Positions 24,871 to 32,972 of a stretch of DNA of 64,000 nucleotides are shown piece after piece. Below the pieces are notes generated by a model, which was not told the DNA's origin, ran no database searches, and saw only the letters and a list, made by a program, of their open reading frames with translations. Made by a program: the position numbers and the translations under genes. The stretch covers positions 124,001-188,000 of the forward strand of contig NZ_HF545616.1 of assembly GCF_000723465.1 (NCBI RefSeq), read 5' to 3'. This DNA comes from Ruminococcus bicirculans (ex Wegman et al. 2014). Lineage in GTDB: Bacteria; Bacillota; Clostridia; Oscillospirales; Ruminococcaceae. Every line of letters starts with the position of its first letter. Position 1 is the first letter of the stretch.

Positions 24871-24915
24871 TAATATTGTCGTTGAAGACAAATTAATTTA
24901 CTTAATAAAATTAAG
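24845..24915 (+). promoter_or_regulatory. ACTTAAT repeats and a CTTAAT-AAA-ATTAAG dyad at the transporter promoter
   Basis: ACTTAATATT occurs at 24845-24854 and 24869-24878, and ACTTAAT again at 24900. The last overlaps a perfect dyad CTTAAT-AAA-ATTAAG (24901-24915). These sit across and just after the promoter, the place for an operator. Binding by the adjacent LacI-type protein is inferred; the region is AT-rich, so some repetition is expected by chance. Confidence 0.45.
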
Positions 24916-24936
24916 CTAATTCGGAGGTTATCAAGT

Positions 24937-26304
24937 ATGAAAGCAAAGAAGATATGTGCCGGTGCAATGGCACTGGTTTTGTCAATGGGAACAATGAGTG
25001 CGTTCACAGGCTGCGGAAGCTCTACAGATTCAAGCAGCAAGGCTGTTACACCTGAAGTATCGCAGGCTGATATCAAAGACTCATTCGACGCAAAGGGTGC
25101 AAAACTGGAAGTTCTTACGAACAGAACTGACAGAAAAGAGGACGGCAAGCTCGACGCTCTCACAGACAAGTTTGAGGAAGCTTACAACTGCACAGTTGAA
25201 TACACTGCATACAAGGATTACGATACAGATGTAGCAACAAGAATGGGTACAGATGATTACGGCGATGTTCTTTGTATACCTTCAAGCCTTAAGCTTGAGG
25301 AACTTCCTACATATTTCGTATCTCTCGGAACTTATGACGAGTTCAAGGACACATATCGCTGGTCAGACAAGAAGATGACGGCTGACGGCAATGTTTACGG
25401 ACTTGCAGTAGGCGGAACAGCTACAGGCGTTCTTTACAACAAGAAGATATGGGAGCAGGCTGGTATCACAGAAACTCCTAAGACTCCTGACGAGTTCCTT
25501 GCAGATCTTCAGCTCATCAAGGATAACACAGACGCTATCCCTTACTACACAAACTTCAAGGACGCAAGCTGGACTATTACTCAGTGGCAGAACCTTGTTC
25601 TTTCAGCAGCAGGCGGTGCTGAAGCTGAAAACAAGCTTCTTCAGGATAAGAGCGACCTCTTTGTAGAGGGCAACGGCTATTATGAAGTATACAAGCTGAT
25701 GTATGATCTGTTCTCAAAGCCTGACCTTCTTGAAGAAGACCACGCTAACACAGAGTGGGAATCATCAAAGGTATGGTTCGGTGAGGGCAAGATCGCTACA
25801 ATGGTAATGGGTTCATGGGCAGTTTCACAGTTCATGGAACAGGCTGAGAACCCTGACGATATCGGTTATATGCCTGTTCCTGTCACAGCGGCTGACGGAA
25901 AGGTATACGCAGAGGAAGGTCCTGACTATACTCTCGGCGTAAGTGCAAACTCCAAGAATCAGGATCTTGCAAAGGCATATGTTGAGTGGTTCGTTTCTGA
26001 TTCAGGTTTCTCTGAGCAGGAGGGTATGATCTCAACAGTTCAGAACAAGGAGCTTCCAAGCACACTGTCAGGATTCAAGGACGCTGTATTCTTCGAGAAG
26101 GCTGTTTGTCCGGATGACCTCGTTGGTAAGTTCGACGAGATCGACAAGGAGTCAGGCGTTGGCGTATGGCAGGGCGACGAGGACAACTTCAAGATCAAGC
26201 TTGCTGAGGCAGCATTCGCAGGCAAGGGCGACGACGGTTTCAACGAGATCATCGCTGATGTAAACAAGAAGTGGGCTGCTGCAAGAGATAAAGTTCTCGG
26301 CTAA
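24937..26304 (+). CDS. Sugar ABC transporter substrate-binding lipoprotein (family 1)
   Basis: Extracellular sugar-capturing lipoprotein tethered to the membrane. It has 455 residues. The signal peptide ends with the lipobox AFTGC, giving lipidated Cys26, followed by a Ser-rich linker. The body has features of family-1 solute-binding proteins: LEVLTNRTDRKEDG, NVYGLAVGGTATGVLYNKKIWEQAGI, MVMGSWAVSQF, and a C-terminal LAKAYVEWFVSD. The strong GGAGG ribosome site and codon bias fit high expression. It is first in the operon with two permeases. An oligosaccharide substrate is likely, and mannan-derived sugars are suggested only by the GH130 gene 4 kb away. No ATPase gene is present, so a shared MsmK-type ATPase is probable. 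Confidence 0.92.
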   Translation: MKAKKICAGAMALVLSMGTMSAFTGCGSSTDSSSKAVTPEVSQADIKDSFDAKGAKLEVLTNRTDRKEDGKLDALTDKFEEAYNCTVEYTAYKDYDTDVATRMGTDDYGDVLCIPSSLKLEELPTYFVSLGTYDEFKDTYRWSDKKMTADGNVYGLAVGGTATGVLYNKKIWEQAGITETPKTPDEFLADLQLIKDNTDAIPYYTNFKDASWTITQWQNLVLSAAGGAEAENKLLQDKSDLFVEGNGYYEVYKLMYDLFSKPDLLEEDHANTEWESSKVWFGEGKIATMVMGSWAVSQFMEQAENPDDIGYMPVPVTAADGKVYAEEGPDYTLGVSANSKNQDLAKAYVEWFVSDSGFSEQEGMISTVQNKELPSTLSGFKDAVFFEKAVCPDDLVGKFDEIDKESGVGVWQGDEDNFKIKLAEAAFAGKGDDGFNEIIADVNKKWAAARDKVLG

Positions 26305-26322
26305 GACTTAAGATAAATCCCT

Positions 26323-26355
26323 TATCAGGTACAGGCATTGTTCCTGTGCCTGATA
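26323..26355 (+). promoter_or_regulatory. Intercistronic hairpin between binding protein and permease
   Basis: TATCAGG-TACAGG pairs with CCTGTGCCTGATA around a short loop. No T run follows, so it is more likely to protect the 3' end of the abundant upstream message, or partly terminate, than to act as a full terminator. This is typical between binding-protein and permease genes. Confidence 0.65.
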
Positions 26356-26377
26356 ATTGTGTTCAGGAGGACCTCAA

Positions 26378-27346
26378 ATGCAAAACGGCAATAGAAAAGG
26401 CATTGCACAGTGGTCAAAGACTTATGCGGGTAAAAAGTTCTATACTTCTATACTGTTTCTTGCACTGCCGATAATCCTGCTTGTAACGTTTACCTTTATC
26501 CCTGCTCTGGATATGGTCATATTCAGTTTTCAGAACAGAGACCCATACGGCACTAACCCTACATATGCAGGCTTTTCAAATTATGTAACGATATTCACCG
26601 ACAAGGACTATCTTGAAACTTTCAAGAACAGCCTTTATTATCTTGTTGGTTCATTCATTCAGCAGGCACTGGCTTTGCTGCTGGCGTCTATCCTCTGCTC
26701 AAAGATAAGAGCAAAGGGACTTTTCAAGGGAATACTTTTCTTCCCTTATCTTATGAACGGTGTTGCGGTATCTATCATATTCCAAAGATTTTTCCTCAAA
26801 GGTCAAAAGGGTCTTACCCCTGACGGAACGCTCAACACTATCCTTACCACACTGGGCCTTGACCCGATACTGTGGTTCGATGTTGACAGGCCGTTTCTTG
26901 CAAACTGCTGCTTGGTGTTCATTTCCATATGGAAATACATAGGCTTTGATATCATCATGTATATCGGTGCTATCCAGTCTATTAGCCCTGACCTTTACGA
27001 GGCGGCTGACCTTGACGGTGCGAACCCATGGCAGAACTTCAGATATATCGTATTTCCAAGCATAAAGCCTATCATCTCATTGCAGCTTATCCTTGCTGTA
27101 AAGGGTGCTATCTCAGTATTCGAGATACCATATATCACAACAAAGGGCATGATGGGCACTACCACATTCGTTATCAAGACTATCAACACGGCGTTCTCGC
27201 TGAAAAAGGTGGGTCTTGCTTCGGCAATGGGTATCGTGCTGCTTATCATAACGATAATCGTAACGTTTATACAAAAATACTTCTTCCGTGAGGACGACAA
27301 GACCCCTAAGGAGAACAAAAGGAGCAGAAAGGGGGCTGTGAAATAA
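26378..27346 (+). CDS. Sugar ABC transporter permease (MalF-type)
   Basis: Membrane subunit of a carbohydrate importer. Start at ATG 26378 with CAGGAGG upstream, giving 322 residues. There are six membrane helices, the first at FYTSILFLALPIILLVTFTFIP. The cytoplasmic EAA loop, which contacts the ATPase, reads ISPDLYEAADLDGANPWQNFRYIVFPSIKP (about 205-235). A short basic tail follows. It overlaps the second permease by one base (TAATG), implying coupled translation. Confidence 0.93.
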   Translation: MQNGNRKGIAQWSKTYAGKKFYTSILFLALPIILLVTFTFIPALDMVIFSFQNRDPYGTNPTYAGFSNYVTIFTDKDYLETFKNSLYYLVGSFIQQALALLLASILCSKIRAKGLFKGILFFPYLMNGVAVSIIFQRFFLKGQKGLTPDGTLNTILTTLGLDPILWFDVDRPFLANCCLVFISIWKYIGFDIIMYIGAIQSISPDLYEAADLDGANPWQNFRYIVFPSIKPIISLQLILAVKGAISVFEIPYITTKGMMGTTTFVIKTINTAFSLKKVGLASAMGIVLLIITIIVTFIQKYFFREDDKTPKENKRSRKGAVK

Positions 27347-28209
27347 TGGCACAGAATGAAAACAAAGATTCAAAGCCGCTTTATATCGGCTCAAGGGTAC
27401 TGAACATTTTCAAGTATGCTTTTCTTATACTCTGCTGTCTTATAGTAATAGTACCGATACTTGTTGTGCTCATAGGCTCGCTGAAAACTTACAAAGAGCT
27501 TTCAAACACCACGGTGTTCACTCTTCCGGAAGTGCCTCAGTGGGAGAACTTCAAGACAGCGTTTTTTACACAGAACATTCTTCTTGCATTCAAAAACACG
27601 GCTATAATCATTGTTGTATCCTGCGTTGGTTCGATAATAACAGGTACGATGACGGCTTATGTCGTTCAGCGCTTCAACACCTATTTTTCAAGAACAGTAA
27701 AGACAGCGTTCCTTATTGCAACGCTTCTGCCTAATATCACAATGCAGGTAACGGTATTCCAGATAGTTTACAAGCTTGGTCTTTACAGATCTATGCTTGC
27801 ACCTATCATTTTGAATATCGGTACTGATATTATTTCTATCTATATTTTCATTCAGTTTTTGGGGCAGATATCATATTCCCTGGACGAAAGTGCTATTATG
27901 GACGGCGCTTCTTATCCAAGGGTTTATTTCAGCATAATTCTCCCTAACCTTAAGCCTGCAATAGCAACAGTGCTTATCATCAAGTTCGTTGGTATCTACA
28001 ACGATTTCTACACTCCAAAGCTTTATATGCCTGATGATGACCACGTTGTTATCTCAACTGTGCTTTACAATCTTATGAACGCCACTTCTGTACAGTGGGA
28101 GGTAGTTTTTGCGGGAATCGTAATTTGTATCATTCCGACTCTTATTATATTCCTCTTACTGCAAAAGTACATCTACAGCGGACTTGTTTCGGGAGCTGTA
28201 AAAGAATAA
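27346..28209 (+). CDS. Sugar ABC transporter permease (MalG-type)
   Basis: Second membrane subunit, 287 residues, six membrane helices. The EAA loop is ISYSLDESAIMDGASYPRVYFSIILPNLKPA (about 165-195). The N-terminal helix FKYAFLILCCLIVIVPILVVLIGSLKTYKE opens in the usual MalG way. The ATG overlaps the stop of the first permease. No ATPase follows, as is common for family-1 sugar transporters in Firmicutes that share one ATPase. Confidence 0.93.
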   Translation: MAQNENKDSKPLYIGSRVLNIFKYAFLILCCLIVIVPILVVLIGSLKTYKELSNTTVFTLPEVPQWENFKTAFFTQNILLAFKNTAIIIVVSCVGSIITGTMTAYVVQRFNTYFSRTVKTAFLIATLLPNITMQVTVFQIVYKLGLYRSMLAPIILNIGTDIISIYIFIQFLGQISYSLDESAIMDGASYPRVYFSIILPNLKPAIATVLIIKFVGIYNDFYTPKLYMPDDDHVVISTVLYNLMNATSVQWEVVFAGIVICIIPTLIIFLLLQKYIYSGLVSGAVKE

Positions 28210-28239
28210 GCTTTATTCCCATTTTAATTTCCTTACCAT

Positions 28240-28285
28240 AGCGGGCGGTATGACCTTTTAGGAGGTCGATACCGCTTTTGCTTTA
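28240..28285 (+). terminator. Terminator of the sugar ABC transporter operon
   Basis: AGCGG-GCGGTATGACC pairs with GGTCGATACCGCTT around TTTTAGGA, followed by TTGCTTT. Confidence 0.75.
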
Positions 28286-28294
28286 TAGGCAAAC

Positions 28295-28336
28295 AAAAAA
28301 AGCGATGAACCTTTTGCAAGGTCATCGCTTTTTTAT
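28295..28336. terminator. Bidirectional terminator after the aminotransferase
   Basis: AAAAAAGCGATG pairs with CATCGCTTTTTT, and T runs lie on both strands. Confidence 0.85.
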
Positions 28337-28368
28337 ATAGAGAGTATTGTTATCTTGACTTAGTTGAA

Positions 28369-29646
28369 TTATTTTGCAAGAAGCTTTTCTACACTTGCAA
28401 GCTTAACTGCTGTAGCGAACACGTCGGCTGCAATTTTAAGCTCGTTCTCAGGCGGGAATGTAGGAGCAATTCTGATGTTTGAATCATCAGGGTCCTTTCC
28501 GTAAGGGTATGTCGCACCTGCACCTGTGAGGACTACGCCTGCCTCTTTGCAAAGCTGACAAATTCTCTTTGCACAGCCGTTAAGAGCGTTGAAGCTTATA
28601 AAGTAACCGCCGTTTGGCTTCTCCCAGCTTCCGATTCCCAGAGGTGCTATCTCCTTTTCGAGAGTGTCAAGAACTATCTTGAACTTAGGTTCGATTATAG
28701 CTCTGTGCTTCTTCATATGCTCCATAAGGTTTTCATATGTGCCGAAGAACTTAACGTGGCGGAGCTGATTTATCTTGTCATAACCGATAGTCTGAACTGT
28801 CATCATAGATTTGAGGTACTTGATGTTCTTTTCAGATGACGCTATCATTGCAACGCCTGCACCAGGGAATGTTACCTTTGAAGTGGAGGCAAGCATATAA
28901 ACTCTGTCAGGGTTGCCTGCCTTTTCGCACTCGTCAAGAATGTTGAGAAGTTTGTCAGGCGTATCAGAAAGGTGGTGGATACAATATGCGTTATCCCAGA
29001 ATATCTTGAAATCCTTAGCCTTTGTCTTCATGGCTGCAAGACGTTTTACTACTTCGTCAGAGTATGTTGTGCCTGTAGGGTTAGCATACATTGGAACACA
29101 CCATATACCCTTTATAGTATCGTCTTCGGCAACGAGCTTTTCTACCATATCCATGTCAGGACCGTTTTTGTCCATTGGAATGTTTACAAGCTCAAAGCCC
29201 ATTTTTTCTGTTATAAGAAAATGTCTGTCATATCCAGGAACAGGGCAGAGCCACTTGACTTTTGTGTCCTTCCAAGGCTTCTCACCATCGCCTGTGCCAA
29301 AAAGCACGAACTTTGCGATAGTATCATACATGATGTTAAGGCTTGAGTTTCCGCAAATGATAAGCTCATCAGGTGTTACGCCGAGCATAGGAGCAAAAAG
29401 TGCCTTAGCCTCAGGCAGACCGTCAAGACCGCCGTAGTTTCTACAATCTGTGCCGTCCTCAGCGAAACAATCCTCGCTGCTCTTTACTGCTGTGAGCAGA
29501 CCCTCTGTCAGGTCGAGCTGTTCGGCAGACGGCTTTCCTCTTGCCATGTTCAGCGAAAGTCCCTGAGCCTTGAAATCGTCATATTTTTTCTGGACTTCTG
29601 CTTTGAATGATGCCAGTTCCTCTGCAGACATTTCTGTTAGTTTCAT
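28369..29646 (-). CDS. Class I aminotransferase (aspartate/alanine type, PLP-dependent)
   Basis: PLP enzyme of 425 residues, starting at ATG 29646 with GTGGAGG upstream. It belongs to the subgroup of fold-type I aminotransferases of about 425 residues annotated as aspartate aminotransferases in Firmicutes. Visible motifs: LNMARGKPSAEQLDL near the N-terminus, NYGGLDGLPEAKALFAPMLG, CVPMYANPTGTTYS (Asn contacting PLP), FWDNAYCIHH (Asp/Tyr pair), and MLASTSKVTFPGAG with the Schiff-base Lys. It stands alone; the exact amino-acid pair is unproven. Confidence 0.88.
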   Translation of the reverse strand: MKLTEMSAEELASFKAEVQKKYDDFKAQGLSLNMARGKPSAEQLDLTEGLLTAVKSSEDCFAEDGTDCRNYGGLDGLPEAKALFAPMLGVTPDELIICGNSSLNIMYDTIAKFVLFGTGDGEKPWKDTKVKWLCPVPGYDRHFLITEKMGFELVNIPMDKNGPDMDMVEKLVAEDDTIKGIWCVPMYANPTGTTYSDEVVKRLAAMKTKAKDFKIFWDNAYCIHHLSDTPDKLLNILDECEKAGNPDRVYMLASTSKVTFPGAGVAMIASSEKNIKYLKSMMTVQTIGYDKINQLRHVKFFGTYENLMEHMKKHRAIIEPKFKIVLDTLEKEIAPLGIGSWEKPNGGYFISFNALNGCAKRICQLCKEAGVVLTGAGATYPYGKDPDDSNIRIAPTFPPENELKIAADVFATAVKLASVEKLLAK

Positions 29647-29699
29647 ATCAATGTCCTCCACTTGTAAATTATAAATTATAGTACACTATTATACAGAAC

Positions 29700-30190
29700 A
29701 ATTCGGCAAATCCCGACTTGCGCCGCACTCTGCCGAACGTATCCGATATCCTTACTTATATTGTATACCCTTTTCACTGTTTTTGCAAGTGCTTTTTTCT
29801 ATTCTTGCAAAAAATCAGAAACTTGCACGAATATGCTTATGCTAATATGACCATTATGGGCAACTTTTATAATTTACATTCAAAATACTGCCTGATATTT
29901 CATTTTTATCATGGACTTGGCGGAGAACGGACGTGCAGGCGGATAAAGTCGCATATTTTTAGTGCGATGCAAAAATATGAAACCAAGCAAATTGTTAATA
30001 AAATGTTAAATTTAAGAAGAATACGTTTACATATAAATTTTAAACGTTTTCAGCAAAAATAGGGGCTTGAATTTTTTCTGAAAGTGTGTTTTAATAATAA
30101 CAGCGGCATTTTACCGATAAGGTAAGCCGAATGATATCGCCTTGAATAAGCGGGAAAAGTTTCGCATTTCTATTCGGGGGAAGAATAAAA
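29700..30190. other. Long AT-rich gene-free region before the GH130 gene
   Basis: No credible gene. It contains a LacI-type-looking site AAACGTTT (within 30041-30049, with ATACGTTTA at 30021) and a possible promoter TTGAAT (30067-30072), 17 bp, TTTAAT (30090-30095). The short frame read across 29718-30062 lacks a ribosome site. Confidence 0.5.
30041..30049 (+). promoter_or_regulatory. Candidate LacI/GalR-type operator (TAAACGTTT)
   Basis: A palindromic A-A-A-C-G-T-T-T core just upstream of the probable GH130 promoter, the usual core of LacI-family operators. Which regulator binds is inference. Confidence 0.4.
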
Positions 30191-30195
30191 ACAAG

Positions 30196-30229
30196 GGCAT
30201 GACCTGACGGTCAGCCTCAGTATTTTTTT
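30196..30229 (+). terminator. Terminator-like hairpin in the GH130 leader
   Basis: GGC-A-TGACC pairs with GGTCA-GCC around a TGAC loop, then TCAG and seven T, 25 bases before the start codon. It may attenuate the gene; the stem is short and its strength is uncertain. Confidence 0.5.
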
Positions 30230-30253
30230 ATATTATGAAAGGTGGATTTTAAC

Positions 30254-31252
30254 ATGAGCGTTAAAGTAATCAACGGACAGGCTATCCCAAATATGCCTTG
30301 GCAGGATAAGCCGGCTGACTGCAATGAAGTGATCTGGAGAGATAACAGAAACCCTATCATTCCTAGAAATCTTCTTCCTACATCAAACTCTATCTTCAAC
30401 AGTGCGGTAGTTCCTTTCGAGGGCAAGTTCGCAGGCGTATTCCGTGTTGACGATAAGGAAAGAAACATGGCTCTCCATGCTGGTTTCTCTGAGGACGGTA
30501 TTCACTGGAACATCAACCCTACAAGAATTATGTTCGAGCAGGCTGAAAAGTCTACAGAAGAAGTAAATCAGTGGGGCTACGGCTATGACCCAAGAGTATG
30601 CTTCATCGAAGACAGATATTGGGTAACATGGTGTAATGCATACGGCTGGAAGCCAACTATCGGCGTAGGCTATACATATGATTTCAAGACATTCTATCAG
30701 TGCGAGAACGCATTCCTCCCATTCAACAGAAACGGCGTACTCTTCCCAAGAAAGATCGACGGCAAGTATGTAATGTTCTCAAGACCTTCTGACTCAGGTC
30801 ACACACCATTCGGTGATATGTACATTTCACAGTCACCTGACATGAAGTACTGGGGCGAGCACAGACACGTTATGGGACCTCTCAAGGGCTGGGAGTCCAA
30901 GAAGATCGGTGCAGGTCCTATTCCAATAGAGACAGACGAGGGCTGGCTCTGCTTCTATCACGGTGTTCTTGAGTCTTGCAACGGCTTTGTATACAGCTTC
31001 TCAGCTTGCATCCTTGACAAGGAGCAGCCATGGAAAGTTAAGTACAGATGCGGCGAGTATCTCATCAACCCAAGAGAGATCTATGAGTGCGTAGGCGATG
31101 TTCAGAACGTAACATTCCCATGCGCAACACTTTGCGACGCTGAGACAGGCAGAATTGCTATTTACTACGGCTGTGCTGACACTTGCGTAGGTCTTGCTTA
31201 CACAACTGTTGACGCTGTTGTTGACTATGTAAAGAGCCATTCTTCTATCTAA
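30254..31252 (+). CDS. GH130 beta-1,4-mannooligosaccharide phosphorylase (RaMP2-like)
   Basis: Intracellular phosphorylase predicted to release mannose-1-phosphate from beta-1,4-mannooligosaccharides. Start at ATG 30254 (AAAGGTGG upstream), 332 residues, the length of Ruminococcus albus RaMP2 and shorter than the RaMP1 type. It is a five-bladed propeller in which [19 protein letters not shown] carries the conserved Asp proposed as proton donor and [17 protein letters not shown] the phosphate-contact region; [22 protein letters not shown] is a second hallmark. Codon bias is strong, like the upstream transporter. It has its own promoter region, leader hairpin and terminator. Specificity by name is inference from family and length. 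Confidence 0.88.
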   Translation: MSVKVINGQAIPNMPWQDKPADCNEVIWRDNRNPIIPRNLLPTSNSIFNSAVVPFEGKFAGVFRVDDKERNMALHAGFSEDGIHWNINPTRIMFEQAEKSTEEVNQWGYGYDPRVCFIEDRYWVTWCNAYGWKPTIGVGYTYDFKTFYQCENAFLPFNRNGVLFPRKIDGKYVMFSRPSDSGHTPFGDMYISQSPDMKYWGEHRHVMGPLKGWESKKIGAGPIPIETDEGWLCFYHGVLESCNGFVYSFSACILDKEQPWKVKYRCGEYLINPREIYECVGDVQNVTFPCATLCDAETGRIAIYYGCADTCVGLAYTTVDAVVDYVKSHSSI

Positions 31253-31286
31253 TTTGGTGATTTGATAGACTAACAGAATAGTTTAC

Positions 31287-31319
31287 AAAAGAGCAGAACT
31301 TCGGTTTTGCTCTTTTTTG
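31287..31319 (+). terminator. Terminator of the GH130 gene
   Basis: AAAAGAGCA...TGCTCTTTT stem with TTCG loop and a T run. Confidence 0.8.
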
Positions 31320-31330
31320 TTGTTAGGACA

Positions 31331-31360
31331 TAAAAAAGACGGCTTTGAAAGCCGTCTTTT
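31331..31360 (-). terminator. Terminator of the AraC/hypothetical operon
   Basis: AAAAGACGGC pairs with GCCGTCTTTT; the minus strand continues TTTATG. Confidence 0.85.
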
Positions 31361-31420
31361 GAATTATAACAAATAGATGCGTAGTACATATAGACGATGT
31401 ATTTGTGCAGTGGCAATGGT

Positions 31421-31915
31421 CTATATTTTTTCAGGTGCGTCCTTTTCGTATTCGGCGAATTGCTTTTCCATATCGGCTTCGCTTTCGCCAACTGAGCGCA
31501 GTATCTCCTTGAGAAATACTCTGTCCTCAGGCTCTCCTGAAAGCTTTGCACTGTGCTTTTCATAGAAGTATCTCATTTTAAGCACGCTGATAGGGGAAAG
31601 CTCCTGCTTTTCTGCGGCTTCGTATGCAGAGTTCACGTCTGTGATGAAAAAGCCCATGCTGTATTCAGGAGCCTCCTCGCATGTAGCTTTAAGCATATCT
31701 GCTATAAGATCTTCACGGACGTACACCACTCTGCCTGCAGAGTGGAGCATTCGCATTGTGCTGTTGTAGTCTGATACCCTGAGTGTTTTAAGCTCATCAC
31801 GGCTCAGACCCAGCCATGAAAGGGCAACGGCTGCTGCAGCCTCAGTATTGGTTTCATGCAAAGCTTTGACCTTATCCTCTATCTGAGAAAAGGAATAGAT
31901 ATATTTTTGTTTCAT
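31421..31915 (-). CDS. Hypothetical protein, 164 residues
   Basis: Soluble, mostly helical protein starting at ATG 31915 with AAGGTGGCG upstream, 13 bases after the AraC regulator stop, so the two form an operon. It contains VALSWLGLSRDELKTLRVSDYN, which at first resembles a tyrosine-recombinase segment, but no catalytic R/H/Y set follows. It has an acidic, charged C-terminus. I recognise no family. Its pairing with an AraC regulator gives no further clue. Confidence 0.6.
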   Translation of the reverse strand: MKQKYIYSFSQIEDKVKALHETNTEAAAAVALSWLGLSRDELKTLRVSDYNSTMRMLHSAGRVVYVREDLIADMLKATCEEAPEYSMGFFITDVNSAYEAAEKQELSPISVLKMRYFYEKHSAKLSGEPEDRVFLKEILRSVGESEADMEKQFAEYEKDAPEKI

Positions 31916-31928
31916 ATTTATCGCCACC

Positions 31929-32747
31929 TTACGCCTTTATCTTCCTGTATTCAGCAGGCGAAATATTCTCGTGCTTTTTGAATACAACATAAAAATACGA
32001 GCTGTCGCTGAAGCCTGTTTCCGAAGCTATCTCCGCAACTGTCTTTGAGGAGTAGGTAAGAAGCTCCTTTGCGTGGCTTATGCGCACTGTGTTTAAATAT
32101 TCCATTGGTCTTATGCTGAAATTTTTCTTGAAAAGTCTGCAAAGGTGCTGTTCTGATACCCCTGCCACAGCCGCCATATCTGCGAGCTTTATAGGCTTTG
32201 AATAATTCTCCTCAGTGTATTTCATGACCTTTGCGACGGCTTCGGAATTTACACGGCTCTTGTATGGGAACTTATCGTCCGAAAGCTTGCGGTATTCAAG
32301 AAGCATATCGTAAAGCTGTGCAGAGGCATAATAGTTGCCGTATGCCTTGTCGCTTTTTATGGTGTAATATGCGCTGTCAAAAAGCTTGTGCATACGCTCT
32401 GCGCCGCAGTTTAAGAAAACATGAAATTTGTTAAGATCCCATTCTTTCAGCAGTTCGAGAGCCTGTTTGCCGTCAAAGCAAACCCAGTCAAGATACCATG
32501 AATGAGTCGTGGCTCTATATTCGTGGGGACAGTGCGGTGGTATATAGAAAATGCTGTCAGGCATTATTTTTACGGTCTTGCCGTCTACCGTTACCTCACC
32601 CTCGCCCTCAAGACAGACGAAAAGCTGAGGATAATCATAGCCCTCCGGTCTGCTGACAGGAAACTGCCAGCAGCTCACGCCTATGCCGATGATATAAAAT
32701 GGCAGAGCTTTTTCAGTTCCTATAACAGGATAGAATTGTTTCTGCAT
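31929..32747 (-). CDS. AraC-family transcriptional regulator
   Basis: It has 272 residues from ATG 32747 (GGGGGA upstream). The N-terminal cupin sugar-sensing domain (YPQLFVCLEGEGEVTVDGKTVKIMPDSIFYIPPHCPHEYRATT) has the histidine-containing strand pattern. A C-terminal pair of helix-turn-helix motifs follows (IKLADMAAVAGVSEQHLCRLFKKNFSIRPMEYLN and VAEIASETGFSDSSYFYVVFKKHENISPAEYRK). Regulators with this layout usually activate carbohydrate-use genes. GH130 lies convergently next door, but a link is unproven. The promoter is at 32812-32840. Confidence 0.92.
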   Translation of the reverse strand: MQKQFYPVIGTEKALPFYIIGIGVSCWQFPVSRPEGYDYPQLFVCLEGEGEVTVDGKTVKIMPDSIFYIPPHCPHEYRATTHSWYLDWVCFDGKQALELLKEWDLNKFHVFLNCGAERMHKLFDSAYYTIKSDKAYGNYYASAQLYDMLLEYRKLSDDKFPYKSRVNSEAVAKVMKYTEENYSKPIKLADMAAVAGVSEQHLCRLFKKNFSIRPMEYLNTVRISHAKELLTYSSKTVAEIASETGFSDSSYFYVVFKKHENISPAEYRKIKA

Positions 32748-32811
32748 ATATTTTCCCCCATATCTGAAGCAGAAAAAACTGCAATATATGAACATGATAA
32801 CTACACATTTT

Positions 32812-32840
32812 ATTATAGCAGTGTCGCAATATGTTGTCAA
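32812..32840 (-). promoter_or_regulatory. Promoter of the AraC regulator
   Basis: Minus strand TTGACA (32840-32835), 17-bp spacer, TATAAT (32817-32812): consensus match. Confidence 0.85.
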
Positions 32841-32877
32841 GCAAAAGAATAAATTGCGATAAAATATGAACCAACTG

Positions 32878-32906
32878 TTGACTTTTTATCCCAACCGTAT
32901 TATAAT
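32878..32906 (+). promoter_or_regulatory. Promoter of glmU
   Basis: TTGACT (32878-32883), 17-bp spacer, TATAAT (32901-32906), divergent from the AraC promoter. Confidence 0.85.
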
Positions 32907-32972
32907 AATAAGGAAATGGTGCGAAAGTGCCAAGTCTTATTTTGTGGGACGTATCTGAAAGGAATTTGTATT

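Noticed and set aside
31421-31915. Tyrosine recombinase fragment
   Set aside because: VALSWLGLSRDELKTLRVSDYN resembles the start of the catalytic domain, but no R...HxxR...Y set follows. Left as hypothetical.
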